DNA from: Prochlorococcus sp. AG-409-I11
Lineage (GTDB): Bacteria > Cyanobacteriota > Cyanobacteriia > PCC-6307 > Cyanobiaceae
Reading direction: 5' to 3'
NCBI GenBank assembly: GCA_003215725.1
Contig: QCJX01000010.1
Coordinates: forward strand, 1-46,736
DNA length: 46,736 nucleotides
The position numbers and the translations under genes are program-made. A model generated the notes under the pieces. That model was not told the origin of the DNA and ran no database searches. It saw only the letters and a program-made list of their open reading frames with translations. Positions 9,526 through 17,010 of this stretch are shown in pieces; the first letter of the stretch is position 1; each line of letters opens with the position of its first letter.

Positions 9526-9647
9526 TATTTATTTCCGAAAAATCTTTTGAACTGCCAAACCAAATAAGCAGAGGTTGCTACAAACAAAAATAGTCCGGCA
9601 ATTCCTACGACTCTATTAGCAGCCTCAACTGTTGGCCAGTCATCCAT
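9525..9647 (-). CDS. Membrane miniprotein (40 aa) coupled to DUF2905
   Basis: A 40-residue frame: a short polar N terminus (MDDWPTVEAANR), one helix (VVGIAGLFLFVATSAYLVW) and a basic tail QFKRFFGNK. Such N-out or N-in single-span proteins are common in photosynthetic complexes, but no known Psa/Psb/Pet subunit is matched. The one-base stop-start overlap with the DUF2905 gene is the best evidence that it is real. Confidence 0.55.
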   Translation of the reverse strand: MDDWPTVEAANRVVGIAGLFLFVATSAYLVWQFKRFFGNK

Positions 9648-9699
9648 GTTTTTTACCTTTACCAAAGAGAGTCATAGTAAATAAAAAGTAGCCAATGGC

Positions 9700-9840
9700 T
9701 TAAAGAAACAAACCAAAGACAATGAAGTTAGGGATCATTCCTCCAACAATTGCAATTTTAGCGAAATAAGTATTCAATACTTCGAGAATTAAGAATGGCA
9801 TCACGAGACATATTTTCGCGTAGATGTGAGCAAGATTCAT
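9700..9840 (-). CDS. Hydrophobic miniprotein (46 aa)
   Basis: A 46-residue, nearly all-hydrophobic frame with one or two helices (KICLVMPFLILEVLNTYF and IAIVGGMIPNFIVFGLFL). It lies 52 bp upstream of the 40-aa gene on the same strand. No family recognised. The even hydrophobic pattern and start ATG support a membrane protein, with moderate doubt because the frame is short. Confidence 0.4.
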   Translation of the reverse strand: MNLAHIYAKICLVMPFLILEVLNTYFAKIAIVGGMIPNFIVFGLFL

Positions 9841-9952
9841 TGCCTATCTGGACAGATATAATCATCACTTCTCTATTGCTAAAAGCAGGCTCCTGAATAA
9901 ATACCTTTTTGTTAAATATTAAGGAACTAAAGTAGTTAACTTTTTCCAGTAG

Positions 9953-10120
9953 CTATTCCTTGTTTAGGTCTTGAGCTCTTCTGCTCTCGCCTCTAGTAGC
10001 AAAGCCTAAGGTTGTTGTCAGTACCACTAGCGCACTTGCAAAAAACACAATAACCAAACCAGTCCCCATAGGAGAATTCAAGACTTCAGAAAATTCCGCC
10101 GCAAATAACACATAAAACAT
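9953..10120 (-). CDS. Single-span membrane miniprotein (55 aa)
   Basis: A 55-residue frame. After MFYVLFAAEFSEVLNSP comes a clear helix (GTGLVIVFFASALVVLTTTL) and then a charged tail with GESRRAQDLNKE. The layout recalls small photosystem or cytochrome subunits, but I cannot match a named one. It heads the series of minus-strand small membrane genes between 9.2 and 10.1 kb. Confidence 0.5.
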   Translation of the reverse strand: MFYVLFAAEFSEVLNSPMGTGLVIVFFASALVVLTTTLGFATRGESRRAQDLNKE

Positions 10121-10206
10121 CTTATACATTTTCTCAAATTTAAACTTAAGCCATACTAGTCCAAATCGATTGCAAGAACTTAAGTTAACTACTAGCTAAT
10201 GCAGTT

Positions 10207-10419
10207 TTAACAACAAGAGCAATCGCCACCTCCTTCGGGGAGAGGGCCTTCAAATGCATCTGCAATATCTCTAAGCATTACAGCAACAAATTCAGGGGGA
10301 CATTTAAGTTCATTTATATAGCCAGCACACTGCTGAGCTATGTCCTGCATACCAGGAAGAATAATTTTGTCCACTTGTTCTTGTGTTGGTTGCCACGTCA
10401 TTTGGCAGTTGTCAGTCAT
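10207..10419 (-). CDS. Small CPxEF protein with cysteine tail
   Basis: A 70-residue soluble protein. It contains LKCPPEFVAVMLRDIADAF, shared in pattern with the product at 7811-8128, and ends in GGGDCSCC, a possible metal or redox site. Six cysteines are present in total. No family is recognised. It could act as a small metal-handling or regulatory protein, but nothing in the context proves this. Confidence 0.6.
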   Translation of the reverse strand: MTDNCQMTWQPTQEQVDKIILPGMQDIAQQCAGYINELKCPPEFVAVMLRDIADAFEGPLPEGGGDCSCC

Positions 10420-10615
10420 TAATTAAAAAGCATTTATCTCCCATAGTTGCAGACGCATTCAACTTCCAAGGCCCGCTCTTGATGAATAAGAGGCTAAATT
10501 GTAACATCTAAAAAAGCCTAATTAACCTTTCCAATAAACTTTAAATTACTTTTTTCTCTTAACTTTTAGCAGCAAGTCTCTCAAGTATTTCCTCACTTGT
10601 TAGGGAAAGTAGGCT

Positions 10616-11326
10616 TTAAAGACTTCGCTTAAATATTAATTTATAATGACTCGTCTTTAGTGGCTTAGATCCCAAACTTTCTCCAGGCCCAGGATAGATA
10701 GCCTGCCATTGTTCACCACAAATTGTCTTTTCAGAAAAATCTTCAAAAGTAGCGTTTGGTTGCTTGCACAAATGAAACTTAGACAATGTTTCCACTCGTT
10801 TAATTCTTGAAACGTCTAAATTATGAAAGATCTGTAATGCTAATTCATCTATAAAGAAAACTGATCCGCTTTTCAAAGCTTGATTTCTACCAATTATTTT
10901 TGTTTCTAAAAATATTTGATCATCAAAAGTAGCCATCTGCCTATTTGGAGATTTTGGATCATCTTGAACTTTCAAAAGGGTATCTCCCAAAACAGCCTTG
11001 CCAACAGAAAAGGCATTAAAAGATCGATCTCCTACTATCTCATTGAAACTATTTAATTTGAATTTTGCTTCATATTCCAAGGAGGCATTACCAGGGTTAT
11101 TCAAGTCTGAACTTCGAATTGTCCACGCACCATTAAACCAAGATGGGTAGACAATATCTTTTTGTAAAGCTATTTGGTTAAAGGGTCCAGGTAATCTCCA
11201 TTCTGGCCAATCATTTAGTCGTCTTTCAAGCAATATATAAGAAGGGTCTGGAATTAAAGGGTGAGCAGATATTGGAGCAGAAAAAATGAAAAGCAAAAAA
11301 AGTAGTAATAACAAAAATCTTTTCAT
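10616..11326 (-). CDS. Exported protein, DUF6816-like
   Basis: A 236-residue protein with a strong signal peptide (FLLLLLFLLFIFSAPISA, cleavage probably after AHP or SA). The mature part has a strand-rich pattern with WPEWRLPGPF, YPSWFNGAWTI, and a late segment CGEQWQAIYPGPGESLG. It resembles the cyanobacterial/plastid DUF6816 family of thylakoid-lumen or periplasmic proteins; I am only moderately sure of the name. There is no lipobox cysteine. It stands alone between small genes. Confidence 0.6.
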   Translation of the reverse strand: MKRFLLLLLFLLFIFSAPISAHPLIPDPSYILLERRLNDWPEWRLPGPFNQIALQKDIVYPSWFNGAWTIRSSDLNNPGNASLEYEAKFKLNSFNEIVGDRSFNAFSVGKAVLGDTLLKVQDDPKSPNRQMATFDDQIFLETKIIGRNQALKSGSVFFIDELALQIFHNLDVSRIKRVETLSKFHLCKQPNATFEDFSEKTICGEQWQAIYPGPGESLGSKPLKTSHYKLIFKRSL

Positions 11327-11449
11327 TACTTCCTATTTATCTTGTTAAGGGTAATTTTAGATAGTTTCATGCAAGAGATAATAGAAAATATACAACCTCG
11401 ACATCAAAGGTGAATCCAAACTGACAAGAGGAACAAATAAGAAAAGAAG

Positions 11450-11635
11450 TTAATCATTTTTTATGAAAATCTTCTCGAGTCTATTTTTAATCTCCTTCAA
11501 CTGGTTCTGATTTTCTAGTGCTCTTTCATTTTTTCCATTCCTAATGGTCATACTTATCCACCAAAACTGAAGTCCAAAGAAAACAATTCCAACAAATGCA
11601 AGTGCTACATATCCACCATTAATGTTCTCCATCAT
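11450..11635 (-). CDS. Small membrane protein, paralogue of 12184-12372
   Basis: A 61-residue protein with one helix (YVALAFVGIVFFGLQFWW) and a charged helical tail IRNGKNERALENQNQLKEIK. The plus-strand protein at 12184 shares GLQF, the following I-x-N-x-K-x-E-R and a late RLEKIF/RIKKLF. Both therefore descend from one gene. No family recognised. A second Met directly follows the first, so the start may be one codon later. Confidence 0.6.
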   Translation of the reverse strand: MMENINGGYVALAFVGIVFFGLQFWWISMTIRNGKNERALENQNQLKEIKNRLEKIFIKND

Positions 11636-11674
11636 TAGTTGTGACCTTTCATCCAGTAGAAATAAGTATCTGAC

Positions 11675-12070
11675 TTATTTTATAGGACCCTTTATTAGAT
11701 CTACAATATTTGGCCACGCATCTAGCAATTCTTTAAGAGCTTTTCTATTTGGTGTATACAAAATGCAGGAAAAAGCACTGATCAAATACCAGAAGAACCA
11801 CCAACGACTTGTCGCGTAAACAGAAACGAATGAGAAGAGAAAGCTTCCTAAAAACAGAAGGAATAAAGATCGATTAAAAATTTCAAGAGGCGATTTCCTT
11901 AATCGGCGAAAAGATTTCTTTTCAGATATTCTTTTTTCTTCTTCCTCATTCTCTTCATGTCTTCTTCTCAAGTCTTCCTTATCCAAGGCATCACTCGCCT
12001 TGACAAGCTCTGAAAGCTTTTCCTCACTGAAATTCATGAAGGGATCAGAGCCCTTTCCCTTAAAAGTCAT
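11675..12070 (-). CDS. Hypothetical membrane protein with charged N terminus
   Basis: A 131-residue protein. Residues about 15-60 are very charged and probably coiled coil (EDLRRRHEENEEEEKRISEK). Two hydrophobic segments follow, at about 67-87 (RSLFLLFLGSFLFSFVSVYA) and 90-105. The C terminus is amphipathic. No family recognised. It lies between the two inverted paralogues and is on the same strand as the first, 39 bp away, so the two may be cotranscribed. Confidence 0.6.
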   Translation of the reverse strand: MTFKGKGSDPFMNFSEEKLSELVKASDALDKEDLRRRHEENEEEEKRISEKKSFRRLRKSPLEIFNRSLFLLFLGSFLFSFVSVYATSRWWFFWYLISAFSCILYTPNRKALKELLDAWPNIVDLIKGPIK

Positions 12071-12183
12071 AAGTTTTAAATGGAATGCGGATAACCTTCC
12101 ATTTCTCCCTCCATGAATAGACTATCTAATCAAAAGCCTCTAAAAACAACTAGGAAGGAAGTGCACGGGAAGTCGCGCACTAA

Positions 12184-12372
12184 ATGTTTATCGATCCATA
12201 TTGGGTTCTAGAGCTAATGGGAGTCATTTTCATGGGTTTACAGTTTTATCTGCTGATCTCGATCATCAAAAACAACAAAGGCGAAAGATATTTCTTTGAT
12301 CGAAATCAGATGTATGCAATTCACCTACGTATAAAAAAGCTTTTCGGACAGATCCACACGAGGAAAGATTAA
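12184..12372 (+). CDS. Small membrane protein, paralogue of 11450-11635
   Basis: A 62-residue protein with one helix (WVLELMGVIFMGLQFYLLIS) and a basic tail with IIKNNKGERYFFDRNQ and RIKKLFGQ. It mirrors the minus-strand protein at 11450 in the helix, the K-x-E-R block and the terminal amphipathic helix. A purine-rich AGGAAGG sits about 30 bp before the ATG, rather far for a normal ribosome site. Function unknown. Confidence 0.6.
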   Translation: MFIDPYWVLELMGVIFMGLQFYLLISIIKNNKGERYFFDRNQMYAIHLRIKKLFGQIHTRKD

Positions 12373-12463
12373 AGCTGAAATGAGCTACCTGACCAAAAGA
12401 GACAATGAAAAAAAAAATGAGCTGCTGTCAATCAGACAGGTCAAAGACTTTGCTTTGCGATAA

Positions 12464-12892
12464 ATGGATTTACATATCAATTCTCGTTTGGTTATTCCTG
12501 CTAAAGAACTGAAATGGCGCTTTTCTAAATCTTCGGGTCCTGGAGGACAAAGCGTAAATAAAACTGACAGCCGAGTTGAGCTTGTTTTCGATATAAAGCG
12601 TTCATCAGTATTTGGTCCTTTTCACAAACAAAGATTGCTTGAACGACTTCAGAATCGATGTGTCAATGGTTGCTTAAATATCGTTGCGTCGGAAGAACGC
12701 TCCCAATATCAGAACCGACAATTAGCAATAGCTCGTTTGACAAACCTTTTACAAGAGGGTTTAAAACCTCCTCCAAAAGCAAGGAAAACAACTAAGCCAA
12801 CTCGGACATCACAAAAACGTCGCGTTACTGCCAAGAAGCACCGAGGTGCTCTAAAACAAATACGTCAAAGCAAACCTTCCGCAGACGACTGA
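12464..12892 (+). CDS. arfB: Alternative ribosome-rescue factor ArfB (YaeJ)
   Basis: ArfB releases peptides from ribosomes stalled on broken mRNAs. The catalytic loop is SKSSGPGGQSVNKTDSRVEL, with GGQ at about residues 27-29. The basic C-terminal tail needed to enter the mRNA channel is present (KARKTTKPTRTSQKRRVTAK). At 142 residues the length is normal. It lies downstream of the 62-aa gene but has a 91-bp gap and may have its own promoter. Confidence 0.93.
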   Translation: MDLHINSRLVIPAKELKWRFSKSSGPGGQSVNKTDSRVELVFDIKRSSVFGPFHKQRLLERLQNRCVNGCLNIVASEERSQYQNRQLAIARLTNLLQEGLKPPPKARKTTKPTRTSQKRRVTAKKHRGALKQIRQSKPSADD

Positions 12893-13439
12893 AGTTGTCA
12901 TTCCTTCACTGTTCTAGCTTTTTAATTACCCCATAGATATTGATAAGGGAATGGCTGTCTGGGGGTAGTGTTTGAAAAAAGAAAATCGAAAGAAATGAGA
13001 AGCGACTCATCATCATTTTTTCTCTTGAATAAATCACATATTGCGACACCAATAGCCTCCTTGACTCTTGAAGTATTCTCTGGCTTGTAATCATATCCAG
13101 GCCCAACCCGTATCTTTAAGCTAACTTCTGATGATTTTTTAATAGCATCACAAGCACCTTTGGACTCATAAACTGGCTAATGAACAAGTGCCCTTGAGAG
13201 AGGGAAAGCCATTCAAAGGAATTTGCAAAATCAGATTGCACTCTGTTAACACTTTTAAAGCGCTAAATGACTAAAGAAAAGAGACCAAAGCCTTTGAAAG
13301 CGTTTCCAGACAAGTTCTTTGATTTATGTAAGGAATATCAACAGAAATAACACCACACAAAATGGCAGAGGTATTAAAAGACTATTCAAAAAGATTGGAT
13401 GGGTGATGCAAGACCTAACACTTCTCCTGTTTTGTATCC
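12893..13439. other. Gene-poor region upstream of the recombinase remnant
   Basis: This 547-bp stretch has no convincing gene. A minus-strand frame at 12906-13106 lacks protein-like character. A plus-strand 27-codon frame at 13267-13350 (MTKEKRPKPLKAFPDKFF and on) is basic and could be a peptide or decayed gene. A partial copy of the dispersed repeat, ACTGGCTAATGAA, lies at 13172-13184. No tRNA or clear att site was seen. Confidence 0.45.
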
Positions 13440-14153
13440 TTGTATCCAAAAAAAATAATGCCCGATAAGCCTACGAAATGGATTGCCTCCCTGCGCGAAG
13501 AGATTCGAAAGGAATGTGGCGAGGGATGGATGGTTCGCGGCATAGGGAAAGGTCTTGTTCAAAAGGTTCAGCTGACAGTTCGTTTTGAAGATGGCAACCG
13601 CACCAGCATTGTTCTTGGGCCAAAGGCCAAGAACGACCCAGATTTTGTTCCATGGATAGGAGCAAGTGCCGGATGGATATTGAAAATCTCCTCAGAAATT
13701 TCGCTAATAATGAAATCTCAAGGAAAAGGTTTAGCTGAAGCATATGAGCTAGTAAAAAAAAAGAATGAATCTGAATTAAATGGTGCACACTACTGGGAAC
13801 AACTAGCTAGAAGATTCAAATCACATAAAATAAGTAATGGGAAGAAAGGATCACGAGTTTGGAATCGAAACTACCGAACTCCTATTGCCCGTACGTTACT
13901 TATCCTTTCCAGGGAAACTTCTCTATCAAGTGGCTACTCGGTTTTAAAAACCCTTGTTGAACAATATGGAGGAGAGCCTGGCTCAGCAAGTCGACGACTC
14001 CGGGTCCAATACGCTGCGGAATTCCTACGCTTTGCCTTTAAGAATGGAGCTAAAAGAAGTTGGCTACCACCAGAGGATCTGAAAACATTCATTGGAGAAA
14101 AGGCAACAACAGATCAATTGAGTGAGAATGAGAACAAGAGTGAGCCTTGCTAA
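13440..14153 (+). pseudogene. Tyrosine recombinase remnant lacking the catalytic domain
   Basis: A 237-residue frame resembles the N-terminal half of picocyanobacterial phage-type integrases. The arm region is near residues 10-60 (WIASLREEIRKECGEGWMVR and VRFEDGNRTSIVLG). The core-binding helical domain is at about 145-225 (TPIARTLLILSRETSLSSGY, then LRVQYAAEFLRFAFKNGA) and ends with WLPPEDLKTFIGEK, where the catalytic domain normally begins. The Arg-His-x-x-Arg-Tyr set is missing: the frame stops 16 residues later. It is therefore a truncated gene or a stand-alone DNA-binding derivative. In-frame ATG codons exist at the first and seventh positions. Confidence 0.6.
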
Positions 14154-14307
14154 GCAGCTGCTCTTCACACGCCTCCACCCATTTTTGCCCAAATCTCTTG
14201 ATCTGACTTAAATCAACTACTGGCTAATGAAAACTTTCAGTCCATGGACACCTAGGGATTAGAAGTAATCTCTATATCCAGTTCAAACTCTTAAAGCAAG
14301 ACAAAAA

Positions 14308-14511
14308 ATGCGTACAAAAATGTCCCCTAGAAGAGCTTTACTAACTGCGGCAATAATGTCCGTCGTACCAACTCTTCTCTTTGCTACTTACTCTGAAAAG
14401 TTTTCAACTTTCGGCGTCCTAGCTGCCTCCACACTCATTAATTGGCCAGTAATCCGGTGGCTTGATGATCGTCAATGGTATAGAGAATGGATCAAAGAGG
14501 AATCTAAATAG
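14308..14511 (+). CDS. Small membrane protein (67 aa)
   Basis: A 67-residue protein with two hydrophobic segments: about 9-27 (ALLTAAIMSVVPTLLFATY) and 33-50 (FGVLAASTLINWPVIRWL). It ends in a charged tail with DDRQWYREWIKEESK. No family recognised. A copy of the dispersed repeat lies 93 bp upstream of the ATG at 14215-14231. The first Met or MSPRR four codons later may be the start. Confidence 0.55.
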   Translation: MRTKMSPRRALLTAAIMSVVPTLLFATYSEKFSTFGVLAASTLINWPVIRWLDDRQWYREWIKEESK

Positions 14512-14693
14512 TCAAATCATTCCAAAAAACCCCTCAAGAACTAGTGCTATGACAGAAATTAATTACTAGCCATTAAGAATTAAAAGCTATTGATACCAAT
14601 GGATTTAAGGGATCTCTATAAATCTTTTTTTTTACAAATTACTAGATGGATATGTCCGATTTCAGCCTCACAACAGGGAAGTCCTCATAATCA

Positions 14694-14780
14694 ATGTCCT
14701 ACCAGGGAAAGAACTTTTTCATTCCACGATTACTATTAAAAGGCGGTCTCCTATGGTCAAGACAAGTCAGTGAAAAATAA
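14694..14780 (+). CDS. Possible 28-aa peptide
   Basis: A short frame reads MSYQGKNFFIPRLLLKGGLL and ends WSRQVSEK. It has an amphipathic basic pattern, and a purine stretch lies upstream. It could be the leader of the transcript that ends at the terminator near 15110. Coding status is unproven because of its size. Confidence 0.25.
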   Translation: MSYQGKNFFIPRLLLKGGLLWSRQVSEK

Positions 14781-14793
14781 GCAATAAAGCGCA

Positions 14794-14830
14794 TTGCAAT
14801 TATGTAGCCGTTGCTACATAATTATTGCAA
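14794..14830. other. Long hairpin, 15-bp stem
   Basis: Left arm TTGCAATTATGTAGC pairs with the right arm through loop CGTT, with a three-base bulge on the right side. No T-run follows, so it is not a plain terminator. It lies in a gene-poor stretch that ends with a strong terminator 240 bp on, and may be a structural element of a small RNA. Confidence 0.55.
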
Positions 14831-15115
14831 GTCGCACGGGGGATTCATGATCGACACTCCGCCTGAGTATTAAATAGAAGCGAATTGACTTCTGGTCCCT
14901 GCTCCAACAGTTTTATTTTATAAGTGGGCTGGTCATAAGTGCTCACCCAAGCATTAATGACTACTCCTCTGCATCGTTTAGGTGCCCTCAATGGAGTCTT
15001 TATCAGCCTTACACCTAGACATTTGGCCCCAGGCGATCAATAGCAAGAAGCTTCGCTAAAAAAGCATAACAAAACTGACCATTCTTCTTTCTTGAGGAAT
15101 GGTCAGTTTTTATTA
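14831..15115 (+). ncRNA. Candidate small RNA or peptide transcript
   Basis: No gene of normal size lies between the small membrane gene ending at 14511 and the operon starting at 15254, yet the stretch ends in a strong terminator. The window has a large hairpin on its left side. Two tiny frames are present: a MIDTPPEY peptide near 14848 and a 28-codon frame at 14957-15043 (MTTPLHRLGALNGVF and on). The boundaries and nature are inferred; a noncoding RNA or a peptide-encoding mRNA are both possible. It matches none of the standard cyanobacterial RNAs I know (rnpB, tmRNA, SRP RNA, 6S, Yfr1). Confidence 0.3.
15071..15114 (+). terminator. Strong intrinsic terminator
   Basis: A perfect 14-bp stem, AAAACTGACCATTC paired with GAATGGTCAGTTTT around a 12-base loop, ends in a T-rich run. 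It works best for a plus-strand transcript from the left, although no ordinary gene lies there. Confidence 0.85.
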
Positions 15116-15253
15116 CTTAATTGCGAATAAAGCCTACTATTTAACCTCTTCTTAGTCACAAAATAATAAATAGGTACTTTATCTTTAGTAAAAAATTAGT
15201 TGCAATTATCGATTCAATGCTATGTTCTTTGTCTGATTGAGGAGGTGCAATTT

Positions 15254-15412
15254 ATGACCACCAATATGACTAATGGAATGGATGAAATTGACATCGAACA
15301 TGATGCTATTGACGAATACTTTGAATGCATTACTGCCTGTTCAGTAAGTGACGATGGGATGCACTGTATAACTCAATGTGTTGATGTTCATCTAAGAAAG
15401 GAGGCAGGTTAA
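15254..15412 (+). CDS. Four-cysteine miniprotein (52 aa)
   Basis: The start at ATG 15254 is set by an excellent ribosome site, GAGGAGGTG, 8-10 bp upstream; the longer upstream reading is rejected. The 52-residue product is acidic at first (GMDEIDIEHDAIDEYFE) and then has the pattern C-x3-C ... C-x3-C in CITACSVSDDGMHCITQC. This pairing suggests two disulfides or a metal site in a helical hairpin. No known family. Its stop overlaps the next gene by one base, so translation is coupled. Confidence 0.7.
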   Translation: MTTNMTNGMDEIDIEHDAIDEYFECITACSVSDDGMHCITQCVDVHLRKEAG

Positions 15413-15744
15413 TGATCAATACAAACCCTTTATATATAAGTGATAAAGGTGGCTCAATTACTTGCTTTAAAGGGGGTTCTGGTCGAATCTTTCAATCATG
15501 CTCAAAAAATCGTTGCGTGTACTCATCTGACCTGCATTCCGCGAAAACTTATTTAGACAATCTTGAATTGATTAAGAATCTACCTCCTGTGAAAAGGTTA
15601 GTTCCTCCTATTCAGCGAAAAACCACACTAAAATGGTCTAGCAATGGAGAACTCTCAGCAGTTGACATGGCTAGGATTCTTGATCGGCTTGCACACCCAG
15701 AGCTCACAACTTGCGATCTAGCTTGCAATATCGACGACAAATAA
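15412..15744 (+). CDS. Hypothetical protein coupled to the cysteine miniprotein
   Basis: A 110-residue soluble protein. It contains several cysteines (ITCFKGG, QSCSKNRCVYS, and TTCDLACNIDD at the end) and a central proline/lysine-rich part LPPVKRLVPPIQRKTTLKW. No family recognised. The start ATG shares a base with the stop of the upstream gene. The cysteine content of both products suggests that they work together, for example in redox or metal handling, but this is inference. Confidence 0.65.
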   Translation: MINTNPLYISDKGGSITCFKGGSGRIFQSCSKNRCVYSSDLHSAKTYLDNLELIKNLPPVKRLVPPIQRKTTLKWSSNGELSAVDMARILDRLAHPELTTCDLACNIDDK

Positions 15745-15790
15745 TTCAATCTAGTATCCTTCTAAGAGGAAATTTTATTAGGAGAAAATA

Positions 15791-16651
15791 GTGGAATCTG
15801 AAGAGCGCAGTAATGATATTCAACTTGTCGAGAAGAATCTTCGATTAATACTTAGTTCTAATTCATATGACTTAGCACATGAAGATCTGGAATTGTTGAA
15901 TAGTGATGAAATGCGCGGAGTTCGAATGTTACTTGAAATCAGCAAGCCAGAGCAAATACTCGAAAAAGAAAAGATAATATCAACTATAATTGTATTCGGA
16001 GGAGCTAACATTTCAGACAGTCTTTCTACAAAAGAAAAGCTAGACGCAGTAAACCAACTTTTAAAAGAAAATCCAGGTTCAAGTCAACTAAAACGAAAAA
16101 AAGATAGGTTAGAAAACTTATATGCAATGACTCATTACTATGCTTCTGCAAGAGAGTTGTCTAGAATTATTTCTAGAGAAAATCAAATCAAAGAATGTCG
16201 ATCTCATGTAATCGTAACTGGTGGTGGTCCTGGCATTATGGAAGCTGCTAATAGAGGTGCTTTTGATGCAGACTGTAAATCGATTGGCTTAAATATCAGT
16301 ATTCCCACAGAACAACATCCAAATCCATTTATCACGCCTGGACTTTGTTTTAAATTTAATTATTTTGCATTACGCAAAATTCACTTTGTAATGCGTTCGA
16401 TTGCAGCCGTTTTTTTTCCTGGTGGTTTTGGAACACTTGATGAACTATTTGAGCTCTTAACACTTCGCCAGACTGGTATGAAAGATGATATCCCTATCAT
16501 TCTTTTTGGGCGAGAATATTGGTCTAAAACAATTAATTTTCAACTACTTGCAGATTCTGGATTGATTGCAGATAATCACCTAAAGCTCTTTCAATATGCA
16601 GATACTGCAATAGAAGCCTGGGAAATAATCAGGAAGGATTCTTCGATCTAA
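15791..16651 (+). CDS. LOG family protein (possible lysine decarboxylase fold)
   Basis: A 286-residue Rossmann-like protein. It carries VIVTGGGPGIMEAANRGAFD and FFPGGFGTLDELFELLTLRQ, the PGGxGTxxE signature of LOG proteins, some of which hydrolyse cytokinin nucleotides or other nucleoside monophosphates. The N-terminal 75 residues are an extra helical region. The start follows a purine-rich site AGGAGAAAATA; the initiator is probably GTG at 15791. It is 46 bp downstream of the 110-aa gene and may be the last gene of that operon. Confidence 0.85.
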   Translation: MESEERSNDIQLVEKNLRLILSSNSYDLAHEDLELLNSDEMRGVRMLLEISKPEQILEKEKIISTIIVFGGANISDSLSTKEKLDAVNQLLKENPGSSQLKRKKDRLENLYAMTHYYASARELSRIISRENQIKECRSHVIVTGGGPGIMEAANRGAFDADCKSIGLNISIPTEQHPNPFITPGLCFKFNYFALRKIHFVMRSIAAVFFPGGFGTLDELFELLTLRQTGMKDDIPIILFGREYWSKTINFQLLADSGLIADNHLKLFQYADTAIEAWEIIRKDSSI

Positions 16652-17010
16652 ATGGATTTCCCAGGGATGAACTTCGTCAATGAGGAGAAACCCAGCCGGG
16701 ATAAAAGACTCGCCCCTAGGACCTAGTGCCTCAAAGTCCTAGAACTGCTAAAAGCTCAAAAAGATAATTGAGTAAAATAGTAAAAGTGAGAAATTGCTCA
16801 AACTCCAGCAAACTTCAAACAAGCAGATTTAGATCTAAGAAGAACCTAGTTTGCGCTTAATTGGATCTATCAAAAAATTCCCTTTAAGTGATAGCAACCG
16901 ATCTCAGTGAATCGGAAATTTCTATCCAAACTTTATCCAAACTAGAGAAATGGTGAAAATAGAAGAAGAAGAGGGTAAGAACTCTCTACTGAATTATAAA
17001 TACAACCAAG
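16652..17010. other. Intergenic region upstream of the P450
   Basis: This 359-bp region holds no gene. A weak hairpin with arms CTAGGAC and GTCCTAG is at 16716-16742. At 16937-16962 lies a copy of a second dispersed repeat, CCAAACTAGAGAAATGG and following bases, which also occurs at 8700-8727. Confidence 0.5.

Noticed and set aside
12906-13106. Minus-strand 66-aa frame
   Set aside because: No hydrophobic or domain pattern and no ribosome site; the frame seems chance in an AT-rich gap.
14900-15110. 6S RNA, Yfr1 or other known cyanobacterial RNA
   Set aside because: The conserved Yfr1 segment ACTCCTCACAC is absent (only ACTCCTCTGC), and no hallmark of rnpB, tmRNA or SRP RNA was recognised.
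16716-16742. Terminator after the LOG gene
   Set aside because: A 7-bp stem with a 13-base loop and no T-run is too weak.
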